This document shows positions 59,639 to 64,000 of a stretch of 64,000 bases of DNA, one piece after another. The stretch spans positions 1 through 64,000 of the forward strand of contig PKWW01000020.1 of NCBI GenBank assembly GCA_003132165.1. The letters run 5' to 3'. The position numbers and the translations under genes are program-made. Source of the stretch: Acidimicrobiaceae bacterium (GTDB lineage Bacteria > Actinomycetota > Acidimicrobiia > Acidimicrobiales > RAAP-2). The notes beneath the pieces are model-generated. The model was not told the origin of the DNA. It saw nothing but the letters and a program-made list of their open reading frames with translations, and did not search any database. How positions within the stretch are numbered: the first letter of the stretch is position 1; each line of letters opens with the position of its first letter.

Positions 59639-60178
59639 TTATTTCAACCGAGCGGTTCGGTGGTGGGGGCCCTCGGCCCAGCGGGCCATGGTCCAGGCGA
59701 GATCGCTCTGCCGGTTCAGGTACGCAACGATGAATGAGCCATCGAGCGGGTAACCAACCGCGATACGTTCGGCGCGGCGAATGGCCGTCCTCGCGATGTC
59801 GAGCGCGGCGGAGAGTTGATTCTCACCGGGTACGACGAACTCCTTGGGCATCTCAATCTCGGCGGAGAGTGCATCGATCTCCGCTTCGAGCCGGAGAATC
59901 ATCTCGCTGGTGACCAGTGACTTCTCCGCAGTCAACTTGTGCCGGTTCGCCGGGAGTGTCGCGACCTCGGCCATGAGGACCCAGAGATCCCTCTCCAGCG
60001 TGATCAGAAGTTCATTGATTCTTCCCGAGGGTTCGCTCAGCGAGCGGGCCCAGCCGAGCGCGGCCTGCGCCTCGTCAACCGCGCCGTTGACCTCGACCGG
60101 ATCAGAACTCTTCTCGACGCGACCGCCGAAGTAGAGACCCGTCGTGCCGTCATCGCCATTGCGCGTGTAAATCTTCAC
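59639..60178 (-). CDS. Cob(I)alamin adenosyltransferase (PduO type)
   Basis: A 179-residue four-helix ATP:corrinoid adenosyltransferase. MKIYTRNGDDGTTGLYFGG is the ATP-binding N terminus; PGENQLSAALDIARTAIRRAER and LNRQSDLAWTMARW are the family's trimer-interface and active-site helices. It makes adenosylcobalamin, the cofactor of the mutase at 53332-54912. The GTG at 60178 lies 6 nt after TACGCT. Divergent from metH, another cobalamin user. Confidence 0.94.
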   Translation of the reverse strand: MKIYTRNGDDGTTGLYFGGRVEKSSDPVEVNGAVDEAQAALGWARSLSEPSGRINELLITLERDLWVLMAEVATLPANRHKLTAEKSLVTSEMILRLEAEIDALSAEIEMPKEFVVPGENQLSAALDIARTAIRRAERIAVGYPLDGSFIVAYLNRQSDLAWTMARWAEGPHHRTARLK

Positions 60179-60184
60179 AACGTC

Positions 60185-60190
60185 AGCGTA
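60185..60190 (-). promoter_or_regulatory. -10 element TACGCT, leaderless start of adenosyltransferase-pepA
   Basis: TACGCT on the minus strand ends 6 nt before the GTG at 60178. Confidence 0.55.
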
Positions 60191-60212
60191 GTGACGTTGA
60201 CCGCCGCACGTA

Positions 60213-60218
60213 TAGCCT
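60213..60218 (+). promoter_or_regulatory. Putative -10 element TAGCCT before metH
   Basis: TAGCCT (within TATAGCCT) ends 9 nt before the metH ATG. The whole gap to the divergent gene is 49 nt, too short for a riboswitch. Confidence 0.4.
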
Positions 60219-60227
60219 GAAGAACCA

Positions 60228-63734
<3,507 letters not shown>

Positions 63735-63739
63735 TCCGA

Positions 63740-64000
63740 CTATCGGCGCGTGGGTGACGAAACCGGCGTGGCGTCACTCAACGCCTCCTTCGCGTGGTAA
63801 CTCGATCGCGTGAGTGGCGACGCCTGCACGTGCTTGAGACCAAGCGCCATCCCCTTGGTCGCCAGCTCATCGAATTCAGCGGGTTCCCACCAACGCGACA
63901 CCGGTAGGTGCCGTTCGGTGGGCCGCAGGTATTGACCGATCGTCGCGATCGAAACACCCACGGCGGCGAGGTCGGCCAGGGTCTCTTCGACCTCTTCGGG
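63740..64000 (-). CDS. lipA: Lipoyl synthase, C-terminal part (cut by window edge)
   Basis: The visible 86 codons encode the C terminus of a radical-SAM lipoyl synthase: TIGQYLRPTERHLPVSRWWEP, FDELATKGMALGLKHVQASP and the final LTRSSYHAKEA, with the conserved terminal Ser of the SPLTRSSYHA motif that ligates the auxiliary [4Fe-4S] cluster. LipA inserts sulfur into octanoyl groups on lipoyl domains of 2-oxoacid dehydrogenases. The N-terminal CXXXCXXC motif lies outside the window; the frame stays open to position 64000. Confidence 0.93.
   Translation of the reverse strand, partial: PEEVEETLADLAAVGVSIATIGQYLRPTERHLPVSRWWEPAEFDELATKGMALGLKHVQASPLTRSSYHAKEALSDATPVSSPTRR

Noticed and set aside
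60179..60227. Cobalamin riboswitch between the adenosyltransferase and metH
   Set aside because: Only 49 nt separate the two divergent starts, far less than a cobalamin riboswitch needs, and both starts look leaderless or nearly so.

Overview
The window is a dense, GC-rich chromosomal segment of an actinobacterium, most likely from the class Acidimicrobiia or a close relative (an inference from gene content and gene similarity; no rRNA is present). The evidence is a fused E2-E1 2-oxoglutarate enzyme (Kgd), a fused PafB-PafC WYL regulator, CofC for coenzyme F420, an AccA3-type biotin carboxylase/BCCP protein, RmlD with a WbbL-like glycosyltransferase, and a Lys/Ala-rich histone-like protein. 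I list 61 protein-coding genes (one of them a doubtful small ORF and one, lipA, running off the right edge) and one tRNA gene. There is no rRNA, CRISPR array, insertion sequence, prophage or integrase.

Layout. 1-6600: tRNA-Val, a CHAD protein, an inositol-phosphatase-family enzyme, several small unknown genes, and a three-gene group ending in a membrane-anchored winged-helix/BTAD regulator. 6478-9938: a cell-wall operon (alpha/beta hydrolase, an unusual membrane-anchored MurF, D-Ala-D-Ala ligase). 10011-14559: short UvrD-type helicase, GlcD-like flavoenzyme and a ThDP enzyme in one overlapping operon. 14556-20408: kgd, NYN-Lys/Ala-S1 protein, fabZ and xthA, all joined by 4-nt overlaps. 20481-28313: hydrolase, TIGR01777 epimerase and a peptide ABC importer whose fused ATPase gene points the opposite way. 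28378-35580: rnhB, cofC, histone-like protein, then a VirD4-like coupling protein convergent with a MobF relaxase that lies 30 nt downstream of pafBC; moaC and an fmdB-type gene follow. 35577-47241: pmbA-tldD, SIMPL protein, dxs, msrB, ftsEX, prfB and secA. 47560-64000: GT2-rmlD-birA, accA3-M20-ABM, a split methylmalonyl-CoA mutase large subunit, two zinc-ribbon RDD proteins, rhodanese-MoeB, nitroreductase, pepA, cobalamin adenosyltransferase, metH and the 3' end of lipA.

Two genome-wide habits show up. First, many genes that are not inside operons have a TANNNT hexamer ending 6-8 nt before the start codon, which implies leaderless transcripts; this pattern also helped choose starts (for example dxs, birA, rnhB). 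Second, genes are packed by 1-4 nt overlaps, both head-to-tail (ATGA/GTGA) and tail-to-tail (CTAG, TTAG or CTAA shared by two opposing stop codons).

Biologically, most of the window is housekeeping: envelope and division (ddl, murF, ftsEX, secA, rmlD), central carbon metabolism (kgd, accA3, mutB), cobalamin use (adenosyltransferase, metH, mutB), cofactors (moaC, moeB, cofC, dxs, lipA). The most unusual locus is 30288-34627: a soluble type IV coupling protein and a helicase-less MobF relaxase with all catalytic residues, without any other conjugation gene nearby, linked to the DNA-damage regulator PafBC. Other candidates worth following are the membrane MurF, the NYN-S1 fusion and the membrane-anchored BTAD regulator.
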